DNA from: Candidatus Abyssobacteria bacterium SURF_5
GTDB lineage: Bacteria; Abyssobacteria; SURF-5
Length of the DNA: 24,618 bases
NCBI GenBank assembly: GCA_003598085.1
Contig: QZKU01000136.1
Coordinates: 1-24,618 of the forward strand
Reading direction: 5' to 3'
Within the stretch, counting starts at the first letter, position 1. Every line of letters begins with the position of its first letter. Positions 24,270-24,618 of the stretch are shown in pieces. The position numbers were made by a program, and so were the translations under genes. Below the pieces are notes generated by a model. The model made no database searches. It saw nothing but the letters and a program-made list of their open reading frames with translations, and was not told the origin of the DNA.

Positions 24270-24373
24270 GGCGTCTCTCACGTTGACATCCTTCTGCCTT
24301 TGTCGGTCATGGACGGAAAGCTGTCGGGCGGAAGTAGGATTCACAAAGGGGTGCCGGTAACTGACTGGCGGGG

Positions 24374-24458
24374 TGCGGAAGGGGGGACTTGAACCCCCAC
24401 GGGATCTAATCCCACTGGACCCTGAATCCAGCGCGTCTGCCAATTCCACCACTTCCGC
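24374..24458 (-). tRNA. tRNA-Leu (anticodon CAG)
   Basis: On the minus strand the gene reads from GCGGAAG to CTTCCGC plus discriminator A. The D-arm (TGGCAGACGCGC) is followed by an anticodon arm CTGGA-TTCAGGG-TCCAG with anticodon CAG. A long variable arm (GGGAT/ATCCC) and a T-arm GGGGG-TTCAAGT-CCCCC come next. The 85-base length and long variable arm fit leucine tRNA. The 3' CCA is not encoded. Confidence 0.95.
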
Positions 24459-24475
24459 TTCGGGATTTCATCCTC

Positions 24476-24504
24476 ATTGTAAACAAAAAAGCGGGGCAAG
24501 TCAA
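24476..24504 (-). promoter_or_regulatory. Promoter of tRNA-Leu
   Basis: On the minus strand TTGACT (24499-24504) and TACAAT (24476-24481) are separated by exactly 17 bases. The mature tRNA begins about 18 bases past the -10 box. Close to consensus, as expected for a tRNA gene. Confidence 0.65.
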
Positions 24505-24618
24505 GCGCCGCCGGAGCGCGCCAGCGATTCCGCAACCCGACATTCGGAAGTGAGTGAAAGGGCACAAAGACAGGGTTTTTATGGTGAAAGAGGAATAGAG
24601 CAATGTCGCAGAGGGTAT

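Noticed and set aside
24323-24342. GCGGAAGTAGG resembling part of the glutamine (glnA) riboswitch
   Set aside because: No partner stems were found around it, and no gene in the right direction follows; the next gene is a tRNA on the other strand.

Overview
The window looks like a chromosome segment of an uncultured, probably anaerobic Gram-negative bacterium. The Gram-negative reading rests on an outer-membrane receptor, a second predicted outer-membrane barrel, Tat and Sec exported proteins and an M23 cell-wall peptidase. The anaerobic reading rests on a radical SAM protein and a ferredoxin-fused nitroreductase. The mix of families (DUF362, an HgcC-like AbrB protein, a TorF-like porin beside amt/glnK, sigma70-type promoters) suggests Desulfobacterota or a neighbouring candidate phylum. 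That placement is inference. No phage, plasmid, CRISPR or complete insertion sequence was seen.

Layout. 1-1434: an AT-rich end, then a leftward Tat-exported DUF362 protein. 1822-4230: an M20 metallopeptidase followed by a radical SAM/SPASM protein. 4483-5895: an exported LysM-like/M23 peptidase. 6168-8538: a pyruvate-oxidase-like TPP enzyme and a PPC (DUF296) protein. 8638-14062 (leftward): a five-gene uptake operon made of a TonB-dependent receptor, a fused double ECF ATPase, EcfT, a stand-alone protein resembling the kinase domain of TiaS, and a small S-component-like membrane protein. 14387-14510: a nested inverted repeat. 14571-15509: a leftward one-component regulator (excisionase-type HTH plus PBP-like ligand domain). 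15714-18858: a divergent set of HgcC-like AbrB protein, ferredoxin-nitroreductase and CocE/NonD hydrolase. 19111-20774: a soluble PAS histidine kinase and a lone receiver protein. 20882-21301: a probable methyltransferase remnant. 21571-24269: a hairpin-rich leader, then TorF-like porin, ammonium transporter and PII protein. 24374-24458: tRNA-Leu(CAG), leftward.

How the parts may work together. The TonB receptor and the ECF module would carry one scarce ligand across both membranes. The overlapping reading frames tie the TiaS-like protein to that transport, so it may modify the imported compound, but this is inference. The porin, Amt and PII genes form a compact ammonium-uptake unit whose PII protein lacks the uridylylated tyrosine. 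The kinase and lone receiver form a candidate two-component pair with no output domain visible here.

The most promising undescribed element is the TonB receptor-ECF-TiaS-like operon. The structured leader ahead of the ammonium genes and the nested repeat at 14387-14510 come next. All family assignments were made by eye from protein motifs, without database searches.
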